From positions 20,204 to 84,203 of the forward strand of contig NZ_JAGGKQ010000011.1 in NCBI RefSeq assembly GCF_017873815.1: a stretch of 64,000 bases of DNA, read 5' to 3'. The translations under genes were made by a program, and so were the position numbers. Source of the stretch: Halorubrum alkaliphilum (GTDB taxonomy: Archaea; Halobacteriota; Halobacteria; Halobacteriales; Haloferacaceae). Below, one piece after another: positions 34,965 to 45,875 of this stretch (positions are counted from its first letter, which is position 1; each line of letters opens with the position of its first letter). Under the pieces are notes generated by a model. The model was not told where the DNA came from. It ran no database searches and worked only from the letters and a program-made list of their open reading frames with translations.

Positions 34965-35597
34965 ATGGATCTCCAGTCGACGTACGACCGGATCGCCGCA
35001 CATTTTTCCGAAACTCGGGCGTACGCGTGGCCGGAGGTCGAGTCCTTCCTCGCGGACCGCGAGGGGGAGCGCGCTATCGACATCGGCTGCGGAAACGGTC
35101 GGCACACGGAGCTACTGGCCGAGCACGCGTCGCGGGTGGTCGGCCTCGACCTCAGCCGGGCGCTCCTCGACGAGGCGGCGTCGCGAGCGCGGGAGCGGGG
35201 GTTCGGGGAGGCGGCAACGTTCGTCCACGGGGACGCGGCCGCGTTGCCGGTTCGAACCGGGACGATGGATCTCGTCGTGTACGTCGCGACGCTCCACCAC
35301 CTCTCGTCGCGGGCGGCGCGGGTCGAGAGCCTGAACGAGTTGGCGCGGGTCATGCGGCCGGGCGGGGTCGGGCTGGTGAGCGCGTGGAGCACCGCCCACG
35401 ACCGATTCGACCGGACGGAGGGGTTCGACACCACCATCGACTGGACGCTGCCGGGCGGGGAGACGGTACCGCGATACTATCACGTCTACGCGCCCGAGGA
35501 GTTCGAAGCGGATCTCGCCGAAAGCGACCTCGCGGTCGTCGACGCCGAGGTCTCCAGCGGGAACTGTTATGCCGTGGTCCGGAGCGACCAAAGGTAA
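34965..35597 (+). CDS. Class I SAM-dependent methyltransferase (Trm9/ALKBH8-like)
   Basis: 210 aa from MDLQSTYDRIAAHFSETR; a GGTATAAG box overlapping the stop of the previous gene is centred about 28 bases upstream. SAM motif I is AIDIGCGNGRH (about 38-48), followed by VVGLDLSRALLDEA, VHGDAAALPVRTGTMDLVV and a LHHLSSRAARVESLNELARVMRPGG post-motif. WPEVESFL before motif I and the LHHLS phrase resemble tRNA wobble-uridine methyltransferases of the Trm9 type. Substrate assignment is moderate. It has its own promoter and is probably unrelated to the pilus genes. Confidence 0.82.
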   Translation: MDLQSTYDRIAAHFSETRAYAWPEVESFLADREGERAIDIGCGNGRHTELLAEHASRVVGLDLSRALLDEAASRARERGFGEAATFVHGDAAALPVRTGTMDLVVYVATLHHLSSRAARVESLNELARVMRPGGVGLVSAWSTAHDRFDRTEGFDTTIDWTLPGGETVPRYYHVYAPEEFEADLAESDLAVVDAEVSSGNCYAVVRSDQR

Positions 35598-35625
35598 CGG
35601 AGGGTAGTGGTCCGTCTGCTCCACC

Positions 35626-35763
35626 GTTCGACCGTTTCGCCACCGACGGTTCGACCGTTTCGCCACTGACGGTTCGACCGTTTCGCCACCGATAGTTCGA
35701 CCGTTTCGCCACCGACGGTTCGACCGTTTCGCCACCGACGGTTCGACCGTTTCGCCACCGGCC
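35626..35763. repeat. 23-bp tandem direct repeat, six copies
   Basis: Six adjacent units with no spacers. The core GTTCGACCGTTTCGCCAC is common to all, and the last five bases vary slightly (CGACG, TGACG, CGATA, CGGCC). Because 23 is not a multiple of three, all frames shift between copies and the stretch is not coding. It lies between the methyltransferase and transducer genes and fills most of that gap. Without spacers it is not a CRISPR. Confidence 0.95.
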
Positions 35764-35903
35764 GTTCACCCACGGACCGTCCTTTCGCCGGTCGTGTCCA
35801 GGTCGCTCGCGGCTCCGCGTTCCGACCGACGAGAGGAACCTAGTTCTCATGTATGATACTCCTGGGGAAGGATTAAATACCACGTCTCAGCCTCAAAGAA
35901 ACG

Positions 35904-38390
<2,487 letters not shown>

Positions 38391-38434
38391 CCCCGTCATC
38401 GGAACACGGAACGTTTATGAAAACCGTTCGACCT

Positions 38435-38444
38435 ACATATAATC
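38435..38444 (+). promoter_or_regulatory. TATA box of tRNA-Gly
   Basis: ACATATAATC centred about 27 bases before the first base of the tRNA. Confidence 0.65.
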
Positions 38445-38466
38445 GCGTCACGCGACGCGACAGTTC

Positions 38467-38537
38467 GCGCCGGTGGTCTAGTGGTAGGACCTGAGCCTTC
38501 CAAGCTCATGGCCCGGGTTCAAATCCCGGCCGGCGCA
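38467..38537 (+). tRNA. tRNA-Gly (anticodon UCC)
   Basis: 71-base cloverleaf. Acceptor GCGCCGG pairs with CCGGCGC, followed by discriminator A. The D arm has GUCUAGUGGUAGGAC. The anticodon stem UGAGC/GCUCA encloses the loop CUUCCAA, giving UCC. The T arm is CCGGGUUCAAAUCCCGG. No CCA and no intron. Direct and inverted copies of its 3' part lie immediately downstream. Confidence 0.95.
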
Positions 38538-38800
38538 TCTTCCCGCAGCTACGAACGAGGAGCGACAGCGACGAGTGAGTCGTTCGGGAAGATGCGCCGA
38601 GGGATTTGAATCCTACCAGTCGCGCACAGCGAGCGAAGCGAGCGAGCACGTCTGGTTCCGGTTCAAATCCCGGGCGGCGCACGACCGAAGGGAGTGCGCC
38701 GCCCGTACCCTCGCTCGTTCACTCCGTTCACTCGCGAGGGTCCCGGCCGGCGCAATTCTCGAACGAAGTAAAGAAAATCGCTGAGGGATTTGAATAGGCT
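38538..38800. repeat. Direct and inverted copies of the tRNA-Gly 3' end (probable attachment-site scars)
   Basis: The tRNA end GGTTCAAATCCCGG-ccggcgca recurs as GGTTCAAATCCCGGGCGGCGCA-like sequence at about 38660-38681 (direct, here broken: GGTTCAAATCCCGG then GCGGCGCA). The shorter CCCGGCCGGCGCA recurs at about 38742-38754. In addition CGGCGCATCTTCCCG (38531-38545) has a perfect inverted copy at 38585-38599, which is followed by GGGATTTGAATCC, the inverted T arm. AGGGATTTGAAT appears again near 38784. Repeated tRNA 3' ends are what tyrosine integrases leave behind; no integrase gene is visible in this window. Confidence 0.75.
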
Positions 38801-38949
38801 CTTGGCCAACCTGTCGAAAAAAGTAATCTATATATGATATGTCCTGCTACTGACTGCTGAATATAGAGGGTGTATGCAGCACGACGCCTCTGTTTGTTCC
38901 GCACCAAAATTGGTGAATAACCTACTCGATACACGTGCTAACTCATCAC

Positions 38950-39189
38950 TTACCGTGACCTTGTCTGGTTCTTTTCATCCCAATCCGGTAGCCATCCCGT
39001 GTTTGCGGTAACAAACAAAATCCCATAAATAAAGAGAGGTATGAGGATTCCGGCAGAGATGAGGAAAGCAAAGTCAAACTCACCCGGATTGTCAAAGAAG
39101 ACGCCAGTATATTGAAGAACAGCAAAGATCAGTAACGCGACCAACGTCGATTTGCCGTATTCACTAAACGAGGGACTCGGAAATTCCAT
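38950..39189 (-). CDS. Small two-helix membrane protein in an AT-rich patch
   Basis: 79 aa if it starts at MEFPSPSFSEYGKST (ATG read at 39189). A TTATACA box about 28 bases upstream favours that start; an ATG seven codons further out (39210) lies right at the box. There are two hydrophobic segments (about 17-33 and 42-61), and the tail WLPDWDEKNQTRSR is polar. The base composition is clearly more AT-rich than neighbouring genes, consistent with transfer together with the tRNA-Gly scars. No function recognised. Confidence 0.6.
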   Translation of the reverse strand: MEFPSPSFSEYGKSTLVALLIFAVLQYTGVFFDNPGEFDFAFLISAGILIPLFIYGILFVTANTGWLPDWDEKNQTRSR

Positions 39190-39394
39190 ACGGAAAATAG
39201 AAGCTTTCATTGTATAAGTTAATTCCCGTCAGAACCGGCCCGAATCTCGTACGACATTTGCGCCCTGTATTCATCACGGGTTTATATCAATTTCCAGATG
39301 ATAATGTTTCACTGAGTTCGGGAAGAGATATTAAACAAAACGAGTGGCTGCCGCTCACGGTTACTTAAAAAGAGAAACGCTCCGCATCCCCGCC

Positions 39395-39571
39395 TCACCC
39401 GAACCGAGTCACCGCGGGCGATACCCGCGTGGCGGCGATCGGTTCGTCGTCCGGAGCCGGATCCACGTCGGCGGTCGACCGGTACACTCGATCGGCGTGC
39501 TCTACGGGCGGCACGCGAGTACTGGTGTGGATCGGTTCGGCGTCGTCGTCAGCGGTCATGGTTCGTGTCAT
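39395..39571 (-). CDS. Possible small acidic protein
   Basis: 58 codons of open frame from the ATG read at 39571 (a second ATG at 39559). The product begins MTRTMTADDDAEPIHTSTRV and is acidic, cysteine-free and lacks hydrophobic runs, like many short haloarchaeal proteins. A CTTTTATTC box is centred about 27 bases before 39571, the right distance for a leaderless start. A second AT-rich box (TTATATTATATTAG) lies further up. The opposite strand has an open frame too, but its product is Arg/Gly/His-rich and unlikely. No function known. Confidence 0.45.
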   Translation of the reverse strand: MTRTMTADDDAEPIHTSTRVPPVEHADRVYRSTADVDPAPDDEPIAATRVSPAVTRFG

Positions 39572-39783
39572 CACGCGTCATGCGGGGCGCTAGAATAAAA
39601 GTACTCGGATCGTAGTAACTAATATAATATAACGTGTTCAGCCCCGTTCAAGGCCGTTAAGCCGGCTCGGTGGGGGCACGGTCGATCCGTCGTCTCCCAA
39701 GATCGGACCGTCATCTCGGAACGATTGTTCGAGGGAACGCCGTCGTCGTCGACTCAAAAGGCAGAGGCCCGACACCGGCCAGC

Positions 39784-41475
39784 CTACCGGCTCCGGTCCG
39801 GGATCGTCACCGTGACGATGTTGCCGTCGTCGTACTCGAACCCGATATCGCCATCGAGTCGTCGCAGACACCAGTAGACGATCCAGAGCCCGATCCCCTG
39901 CCCGTGGTCGAGCGACGTCTCCTCGGCCGCTCGGAGCGCATCGAGCTCCATCTCCGGGATCTGCTCGTTCCGGTCCCGGATCCGAAACGCGACCTTTCCG
40001 TCGGCCTCCGGCGGGACGAACGCGCTCACGTCGACCGTCGGCCCCGGCTCCGCCGAGTGGACGATCGCGTTCTCGACGAGGTTCGCGAGGAGCATCGAGA
40101 GCAGCTTCGTATCGACCCGGATCCGGAGGTCGGGCGGCGTCACCGTCCGGTTGATGGCTGCTTCCGGGTCCACATCGGCAACGCGCTCCTCGACGTCGTC
40201 CAACAGTTCGGACACGGAAACCTCATCGGGGTGGACCGCCCGCTCCTGAACCTGCTCGAACTCCCGCGCCTTCTCCGCGATCGAGAGCAACCGATCGCTC
40301 GCGTCCGCGATCGTTCCCGCCTGCGTCGCGTGCTTCGGGTCGGTCGCGACGCCCTTCAGCAGCTCCGCGTAGCCGGAGATGACCGTCGTCTCGTTCCGGA
40401 GGTTGTGCCTGAGAACCCGGTTGAACACCATCAGCTGCTGTTCGCGCCGCCGCTCCTCGGTCACGTCGTACAACACGAGCATGCTTCCGACCCCGTTCCC
40501 GCTCGGATCGGTCAGGGGCGTGTGCGACACGCCGAACGTCCGGCTTCCCGCCGCCCCGCCGGAGAGCTCGCCGGACTCGCGAAGCGTTGCGAGGTCGGCT
40601 TCCAGCGCCGCCGCGAGCGGCACGGGCAGCCCCGCCGAGAGGGCGTCGCCGAACAGCTCCTCGGCCCGGTCGTTGGTTCGTACGATCTGCTCCTCGGCGT
40701 CGACGACGAGCACGGGATCGGACAACGAGTCCAGTCCGCTCCGTTCGGCCATTCGCTGTGTCGCCGGGTTCGTGTCGAACATGTGGGTCCCGACGAACGC
40801 GTACGCGTCGAGCGCGACGTGGACCAGCATGAGCGGTGCGGTGAGATGGAGCTGCGGGACCGGGCCAACCTCGAACAGCCACAGGAGGACGCCGACCGTC
40901 GGCGGCGCGGTGCTCAGGATGACGGCGGTCGTCTCCCGGCGATATAAGGGCACGTAGCTCAGGATCGCGCCAATGAGGAGGAGCGATCCGACGCCGGCGG
41001 TCCCGATCGAAAAGAGGAGCGCGAAGATCCCCCACGGCTGGACCGCGTACGTGGCCGTCGCCAGTCCGAACGCGGGATCGACACGGAACCCGGTCCACAC
41101 GAGTTCGTGTATCGAGTTCGTCGCCGCCAGCCCGGCCGTCAGGAGGGGTACGGCAGCGACGATCCCGAAGAACGGGGTCCGGATCAGGTCCCCGCGACCG
41201 GTGTAATCGAGGCCGAACGCGAGGAAGAACGGGCCCATGAAACAGACGCCGAGAAAGGAAACGACCGCGAACGCCAAACGCAACGCGGGCTCGAAGACGA
41301 GCAACGAGGCTCCGTACGAGAAACAGAAGACCGCGACCGACGCCATGTTACCCATGAACCACGCCGCGCCGGACCGGTGTCGCTGACGAGACAGATACCA
41401 CAACAGGGCGGTCGCACCGATCCCGGCCGCGACGGAGGCGGCGATGAACCCGATACCGAAGGGGGTCGGCGTCAT
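39784..41475 (-). CDS. Sensor histidine kinase with 7TM N terminus and PAS domain
   Basis: 563 aa. Seven membrane helices occupy about 1-215, with FFLAFGLDYTGRGDLIRTPFF characteristic of the archaeal 7TM histidine-kinase sensor domain. A PAS domain follows (about 235-345: DPVLVVDAEEQIVRTNDRAEELFG). The H-box is FNRVLRHNLRNETTVISGYAELL, with the phospho-accepting His in RHNLRNE. The ATPase domain has LLANLVENAIVHS (N-box) and DHGQGIGLWIVYW (G-box). The N-terminal signal is unknown. No response regulator is adjacent. It stands just before the nitrate genes, but I see no direct evidence that it controls them. Confidence 0.92.
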   Translation of the reverse strand: MTPTPFGIGFIAASVAAGIGATALLWYLSRQRHRSGAAWFMGNMASVAVFCFSYGASLLVFEPALRLAFAVVSFLGVCFMGPFFLAFGLDYTGRGDLIRTPFFGIVAAVPLLTAGLAATNSIHELVWTGFRVDPAFGLATATYAVQPWGIFALLFSIGTAGVGSLLLIGAILSYVPLYRRETTAVILSTAPPTVGVLLWLFEVGPVPQLHLTAPLMLVHVALDAYAFVGTHMFDTNPATQRMAERSGLDSLSDPVLVVDAEEQIVRTNDRAEELFGDALSAGLPVPLAAALEADLATLRESGELSGGAAGSRTFGVSHTPLTDPSGNGVGSMLVLYDVTEERRREQQLMVFNRVLRHNLRNETTVISGYAELLKGVATDPKHATQAGTIADASDRLLSIAEKAREFEQVQERAVHPDEVSVSELLDDVEERVADVDPEAAINRTVTPPDLRIRVDTKLLSMLLANLVENAIVHSAEPGPTVDVSAFVPPEADGKVAFRIRDRNEQIPEMELDALRAAEETSLDHGQGIGLWIVYWCLRRLDGDIGFEYDDGNIVTVTIPDRSR

Positions 41476-41716
41476 CGTCGCGCCGGCGGATGACGATCGT
41501 GAACGGTCATATGTCGTGTGGTAATCGTCGCGGAGCCGAGCGGCGGACCGGTTCGCGTCCGACCGCGGAGGTCACGCGTCGTATAATGATCACGAACGAT
41601 ATGAGTAGTCGTCACCCGGCAACGTTTGTCGCGTCTCGGGCGGGCTCTCCGAGCGTCGACTCACGACTGGAAGACGGAACCGCCCGACGAACCACGGGAG
41701 GGGGTGGGCGTCGGGT

Positions 41717-43105
41717 TCAGTCGTCTGCGGCCGCCGTTCCCTCGACGGCGGTTTTCTCCGAGAAGAAACCGTGGGTGTTCGCCACCTCCGAGATCTTCGG
41801 CTGGAACACCCACGCCGTGAGCGCGATGATCGGGATCATCGACGCGCCGACGATCGCGTAGCCGACGTGGAGGTTCGGCAGGAACGCGGCGGAAAACGCC
41901 AGCGGGTACACGACGCCACCGACCGTCCCGACGCCGCCGACGATCCCCGCGACGGATCCCGAGTTGTCCGGGAACATTGCCGGTACCTGCGCGAAGATAG
42001 CTCCCTCGGAGAACGCACAGCCCATGCCAACGAAGAAGCCAGCGACGACGGCGACGTAGATGTTCCCCGTGAGTCCGGCCGCGGTCATCCCGAACATCGA
42101 CAGCATGACGAACACGAGCGTCGCGAACGTCCACTGGTTCCGGTACTCGCCCTCGAAGCTCGGAAGGCGGCCGAGGTACCTCCCCTCGAAGCTCGGCAGG
42201 AGGTTCCGCTCCTTGCGAGCGACCACGTCGCTGACGTACCCGCCGATCGGGCGGAGCAGCCCGGCGGCGATCGAGAACGTCGCCGCGAACGTCGCCGCGA
42301 TGACGATGTCGCCCTGACCGAACGCCTCGCGGTAGTAGGTCCCGAGCCAGCCGTTCATCGCCAGCTCCAGTCCGAACGTCATGATGTACGCGACCGCGAG
42401 CACGACCGCGCCGTACCGCGTGGCGATGAACTTCCACTGCTCCCAGCTGATCCCCGCCTTCGTCGCCTCGCGCTTGGCCTCGGACTTCGCCGCGCCACAC
42501 AGGACGTAATAGGCGATCCCGAGCAGCACCGCGAGCACGCCAGTATAAAAGAACGCCGCGCGCCAGTTCGAGGACGTGGCCAGGAATCCCGGCCCGAAGA
42601 TCGGGTCGACGTACCCCTCGCCGAATATTCGTGGCAGGGTGAAGTACGCGCCGAGGCCCGCGCCGGCGTTGCCGATTCCGGCGAAGATACCCTCCGCCGT
42701 GCCGAGGTTCTCCTCCTCGAACCACTCGGCGACGTGCTGGATCCCGATGACGAAGGTGATCCCCGCGAGCGACGCGATGATTCGGGAGGCGGTGAACACC
42801 TCGTAGGTCGTCGCGAAGGCGCTGAGTATCGCGAACGTGCCGACGACTATCAGGGTCGCGCTTCCGGTGACGTCCGCGCCGAACTTGTCCGTCAGCGGCC
42901 CGATGACGATCCGGCCGAGCGGGACGGCAACGATCGCCGCGCTCGCGACGATCCCCAACTGTGGGACGGAGAGCCCGAACTCGTCGGCGATCCCGCCAGT
43001 GAACGGCGCGAAGGAGAACCAGATCACGAACCCGAGGTTGAACATCGCGGTCGCGAGGATCAGGTTCCGGTACTTTCCGTACAGGAGATCCGTGAACTTC
43101 ACCAC
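41717..43105 (-). CDS. narK: Nitrate/nitrite transporter, MFS superfamily (NarK/NrtP type)
   Basis: 462 aa, 12 membrane helices. It has FSFAPFTGGIADEFGLSVPQLG and GNAGAGLGAYFTLPRIFG, a nitrate-signature-like Gly-rich helix, and a second one GGVGTVGGVVYPLAFS. A longer loop in the middle with duplicated SFEGRY/SFEGEY phrases joins the halves. It imports nitrate (or exchanges it for nitrite). It is the last gene of a minus-strand run after the two molybdopterin nitrate reductases; the 421-base gap upstream may hold its own promoter (ACCTTATTAGG on the minus strand near 43240). Confidence 0.92.
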   Translation of the reverse strand: MVKFTDLLYGKYRNLILATAMFNLGFVIWFSFAPFTGGIADEFGLSVPQLGIVASAAIVAVPLGRIVIGPLTDKFGADVTGSATLIVVGTFAILSAFATTYEVFTASRIIASLAGITFVIGIQHVAEWFEEENLGTAEGIFAGIGNAGAGLGAYFTLPRIFGEGYVDPIFGPGFLATSSNWRAAFFYTGVLAVLLGIAYYVLCGAAKSEAKREATKAGISWEQWKFIATRYGAVVLAVAYIMTFGLELAMNGWLGTYYREAFGQGDIVIAATFAATFSIAAGLLRPIGGYVSDVVARKERNLLPSFEGRYLGRLPSFEGEYRNQWTFATLVFVMLSMFGMTAAGLTGNIYVAVVAGFFVGMGCAFSEGAIFAQVPAMFPDNSGSVAGIVGGVGTVGGVVYPLAFSAAFLPNLHVGYAIVGASMIPIIALTAWVFQPKISEVANTHGFFSEKTAVEGTAAADD

Positions 43106-43526
43106 GGATCACCCCTGAGGGACCGACGGTTCGGACGGGGCAGGGTCGACATCGGGTCGGGACCACACACCGAACGCGACTCGAACTGACTGAACATGGG
43201 TTTTCTCACGAAACAACGACAAGGTACAGGACCTAATAAGGTATTTGATTGACATACCGGTAGTTCAATGGAGAAAAAACGGTACCTTCCACGAGACGAT
43301 CTCTCACCACGATATGTTCTACGTGGTGGCCGAGAAATAAAAGGACAGGTGATTCGACGAGCGAATATTGGAAGAACGAGAGGTGCCGCAACACTTGCCG
43401 ATCCGTTTAAGGTGTATGATCGGAGGCATCACGAGCGAGAGGTTCGGTTCTCGACGAGCGTGCTTCGAACGAGAATCCGTCCGCCGCGTCGAGCCCGGAT
43501 CCGCGTCGGTGGAGGCGGCGACGCGT
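43106..43526. other. Gap between narK and the proximal nitrate reductase gene
   Basis: No supported gene. AT-rich from about 43200 to 43300, with a minus-strand TATA-like ACCTTATTAGG near 43240, which would give narK a leader of roughly 110 bases. The plus-strand open frame here is Arg-rich and improbable. Confidence 0.4.
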
Positions 43527-45677
43527 TCAGGGGTACGACCCGGTTCCACCCGCCCGTTGTGAACCGGTTGCGAGGTCGGCGTCGGTGCGGTCCGGAGCGC
43601 TCAGGCCGACCGCACATTGCTTGAGGTTCGGCTCGGCGGAGTCCGGGTCCGCGGCGGACAGCGTGAGCTCGTTTGCCGCCGGGTTGTGGACCGGGAGCCA
43701 GACGAGCCCCGGCGGAACGTTCCCGTCGGGTTCGACCGCGACCGCGACCGCGGCGCGACGCGACTCGATCACCGTCTCTCCACGGTCGAACGCACGGAGA
43801 TAGTCGGCGATCGTCTCGGGGTGTATCCGCGCGGTCGTTGCGCCCTCGTCGCCGGCATCCGTCCGGGTTCGAACGCCCGTGTTGTACGCGTCCGGCCGTC
43901 GACCGGTCGTCAGCGTCAGGGGATACTGCTCGTCTATCGGCTCGGGAACGCCCTCGTGCGACGCGTTCGAGAACCGCGCACGACCGGAGTCGGTCCGGAA
44001 CGACCACGCGTCCCCGGAGTCGATTCCGCCTCCGGTCGCGTTCTCCTCGTCCCCGTCGTAGTATCGATAGCCGCCCTGATCGGTCTCCTCGGGAGCGGGC
44101 CACCGAACCGCCAGCTCCTCGGAGAGCCGGTCGTAGGATATCCCCGAGACGTCGGCCGTCGTCCCCCGAGTGAGCGCCGCGACCTCGTCGAACAGCGATT
44201 CGGGATCGGGCCGAGTCGACTCGAACAGCTCCGGGACGACTCGGTCCGCGACGGCCGCGATGACATCGACGTCCTGCCGGACGCCTTCGGGCGGGTCGCG
44301 TACCGCAGAGACCCGCGAGACGCGCCGCTCCATGTTCATGACGGTCCCCTCGGACTCGCCCCACGTCGCCGCCGGCAGCACCACGTCCGCCAACTCGACG
44401 GTGTCCGAGCGGAACGCGTCCTGTGCGACGAGAAACGTGTCGTCGAGCGCCGCCGTCACGTGGCCGGCGTCCGGCATCCCAGCGACGGGATTCGTCGCGA
44501 CCGTCCAGCAGACGTCGACGTTATCCCGGGCGATCGCGTCGATGATCCGGACGAACCCCGGTCCGGAGTCGTCGGGAAGTCGACTCAGCGGCACGCCCCA
44601 CGCGTTGGCGATGGCCTTGCGGTGAGCGGGGTCCTCGAACGACCGGTATCCCGGCCACGAGGACTTCGAGGCGCAGACCCGGTTCCCCATCGAGTTCGCC
44701 TGTCCGGTCAGCGAGAAGGGGCCGCTGCCCGGCCCGAGGTTCCCCGTTGCTAGACAGCAGTCGATGAGCGACCGCGCCGTCCCCGTTCCCTGAACGCTCT
44801 GGTTGACGCCCATACCCCAGTACACGATGGTTCGGGCGTCGAACGCCGCCGCCAACTCAGCCACGCGCTCGACGGAGACGCCCGCGGTCTCGGCCGCGAC
44901 CTCGATCGCCGGGAGCGATCCGACCATCGCCTCGAACCCCTCCGTGTGTCGCTCGACGAAGCGTCGGTCGACGGAATCGGAGTCGACGACGGACGCGAGC
45001 ACCGCTCGCGCCAGCGCCAGATCCGTTCCCGGCTCTGGTCGGACGTGGAGGTCGGCGTCCGCCGCGGTCTCGCTTTCGACGGGGTCGACGACGATCAGCT
45101 CGCCGTCGTCCTCGGCCGCGCTCTCGGCGATCCAGCGGTACAACACGGGGTGAGCGATCTTCGGGTTCGCGCCCCAGATCACGTGGGTTTGCGCCTTCGG
45201 AACGTCCTCGTACGTCGGGGGCGGCGCGTCGCTCCCGAACGCCTGGACGTACGCCCGCACCGCCGAGGCCATACACAGCGTGGTGTTCGCGTCGTAGTGC
45301 CGCGTGCCGAAGCCACCGCGAGCGAGTTTGCCGAGCGCGTACGCCGCCTCGTTCGTCTGCTGGCCGCTTCCCAGCACGGCGACGTTGTCGTTCGACTCCC
45401 TGAGCGCCTCGATGATCCGCATCGCGATCGTTCCGAGCGCGGTGTCCCAGTCGGTCGGCCGGAGCGTCCCCCCGCGACGGATCAGCGGCTCCGTCAGCCG
45501 CTCGCCGCCCGGATCGACCGTCTCGCTGACGCCACGGCTACACGTCCGACCGCGGTTCGTCGGGTGATCGTCGTCCCCGCGAACGTCGACGAATCCGGGC
45601 CCGTCGTCGGGCGTCCGCTGTCGGTAGCCGCAGCCGACCGCACACCGCATACAGGTGGTCGGCTTGCGGTCAGTCAT
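43527..45677 (-). CDS. nasA: Assimilatory nitrate reductase, molybdopterin subunit (paralogue 1)
   Basis: 716 aa. The N-terminal 4Fe-4S site is C9-x2-C12-x3-C16 ... C46 (CMRCAVGCG, TCSRG). Cys135 in NTTLCMASAV is placed to ligate molybdenum. Further bis-MGD motifs are WGANPKIAHPVLYRW, GQANSMGNR and LTLTTGRRPDAYNTG. It should reduce nitrate to nitrite for assimilation, in the cytoplasm, since it has no Tat signal. The closest relative in the window is the adjacent gene (45876-47987), same strand, 198 bases upstream. It feeds the nirA product encoded divergently beyond that. Confidence 0.92.
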   Translation of the reverse strand: MTDRKPTTCMRCAVGCGYRQRTPDDGPGFVDVRGDDDHPTNRGRTCSRGVSETVDPGGERLTEPLIRRGGTLRPTDWDTALGTIAMRIIEALRESNDNVAVLGSGQQTNEAAYALGKLARGGFGTRHYDANTTLCMASAVRAYVQAFGSDAPPPTYEDVPKAQTHVIWGANPKIAHPVLYRWIAESAAEDDGELIVVDPVESETAADADLHVRPEPGTDLALARAVLASVVDSDSVDRRFVERHTEGFEAMVGSLPAIEVAAETAGVSVERVAELAAAFDARTIVYWGMGVNQSVQGTGTARSLIDCCLATGNLGPGSGPFSLTGQANSMGNRVCASKSSWPGYRSFEDPAHRKAIANAWGVPLSRLPDDSGPGFVRIIDAIARDNVDVCWTVATNPVAGMPDAGHVTAALDDTFLVAQDAFRSDTVELADVVLPAATWGESEGTVMNMERRVSRVSAVRDPPEGVRQDVDVIAAVADRVVPELFESTRPDPESLFDEVAALTRGTTADVSGISYDRLSEELAVRWPAPEETDQGGYRYYDGDEENATGGGIDSGDAWSFRTDSGRARFSNASHEGVPEPIDEQYPLTLTTGRRPDAYNTGVRTRTDAGDEGATTARIHPETIADYLRAFDRGETVIESRRAAVAVAVEPDGNVPPGLVWLPVHNPAANELTLSAADPDSAEPNLKQCAVGLSAPDRTDADLATGSQRAGGTGSYP

Positions 45678-45875
45678 CGACGCCCCCGGTACCGCTCCGT
45701 CCCGATCGAACTCCCAGTGCTATGTGAACGTGTGGCATTTCAGCTCGGTCCGGCTCCGGGTTCGATCCCACCCGATAAAACTCTTTTTCGAACGAACAAC
45801 CGTGTAGTATAGCGCAGTCGTGCCGAGACGCCTCGGTACGGTCGTCGCGTGGTCGCCCCGGGCTGCCGTGTGACC

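Noticed and set aside
35626..35763. CRISPR array
   Set aside because: The 23-bp units are directly adjacent with no unique spacers, and there are no cas genes in the window.
39344..39598. Plus-strand frame of 84 codons
   Set aside because: Rich in Arg, Gly and His; the opposite strand offers an acidic product with a well-placed TATA box.
39784..41475. Histidine kinase as the nitrate sensor of the adjacent cluster
   Set aside because: It lacks a nitrate-sensing PilJ domain, has no partner regulator nearby, and is separated by 241 bases from narK.
43268..43624. Plus-strand frame of 118 codons before narK
   Set aside because: The product is strongly basic and overlaps the end of nasA on the other strand; no promoter at the right distance.
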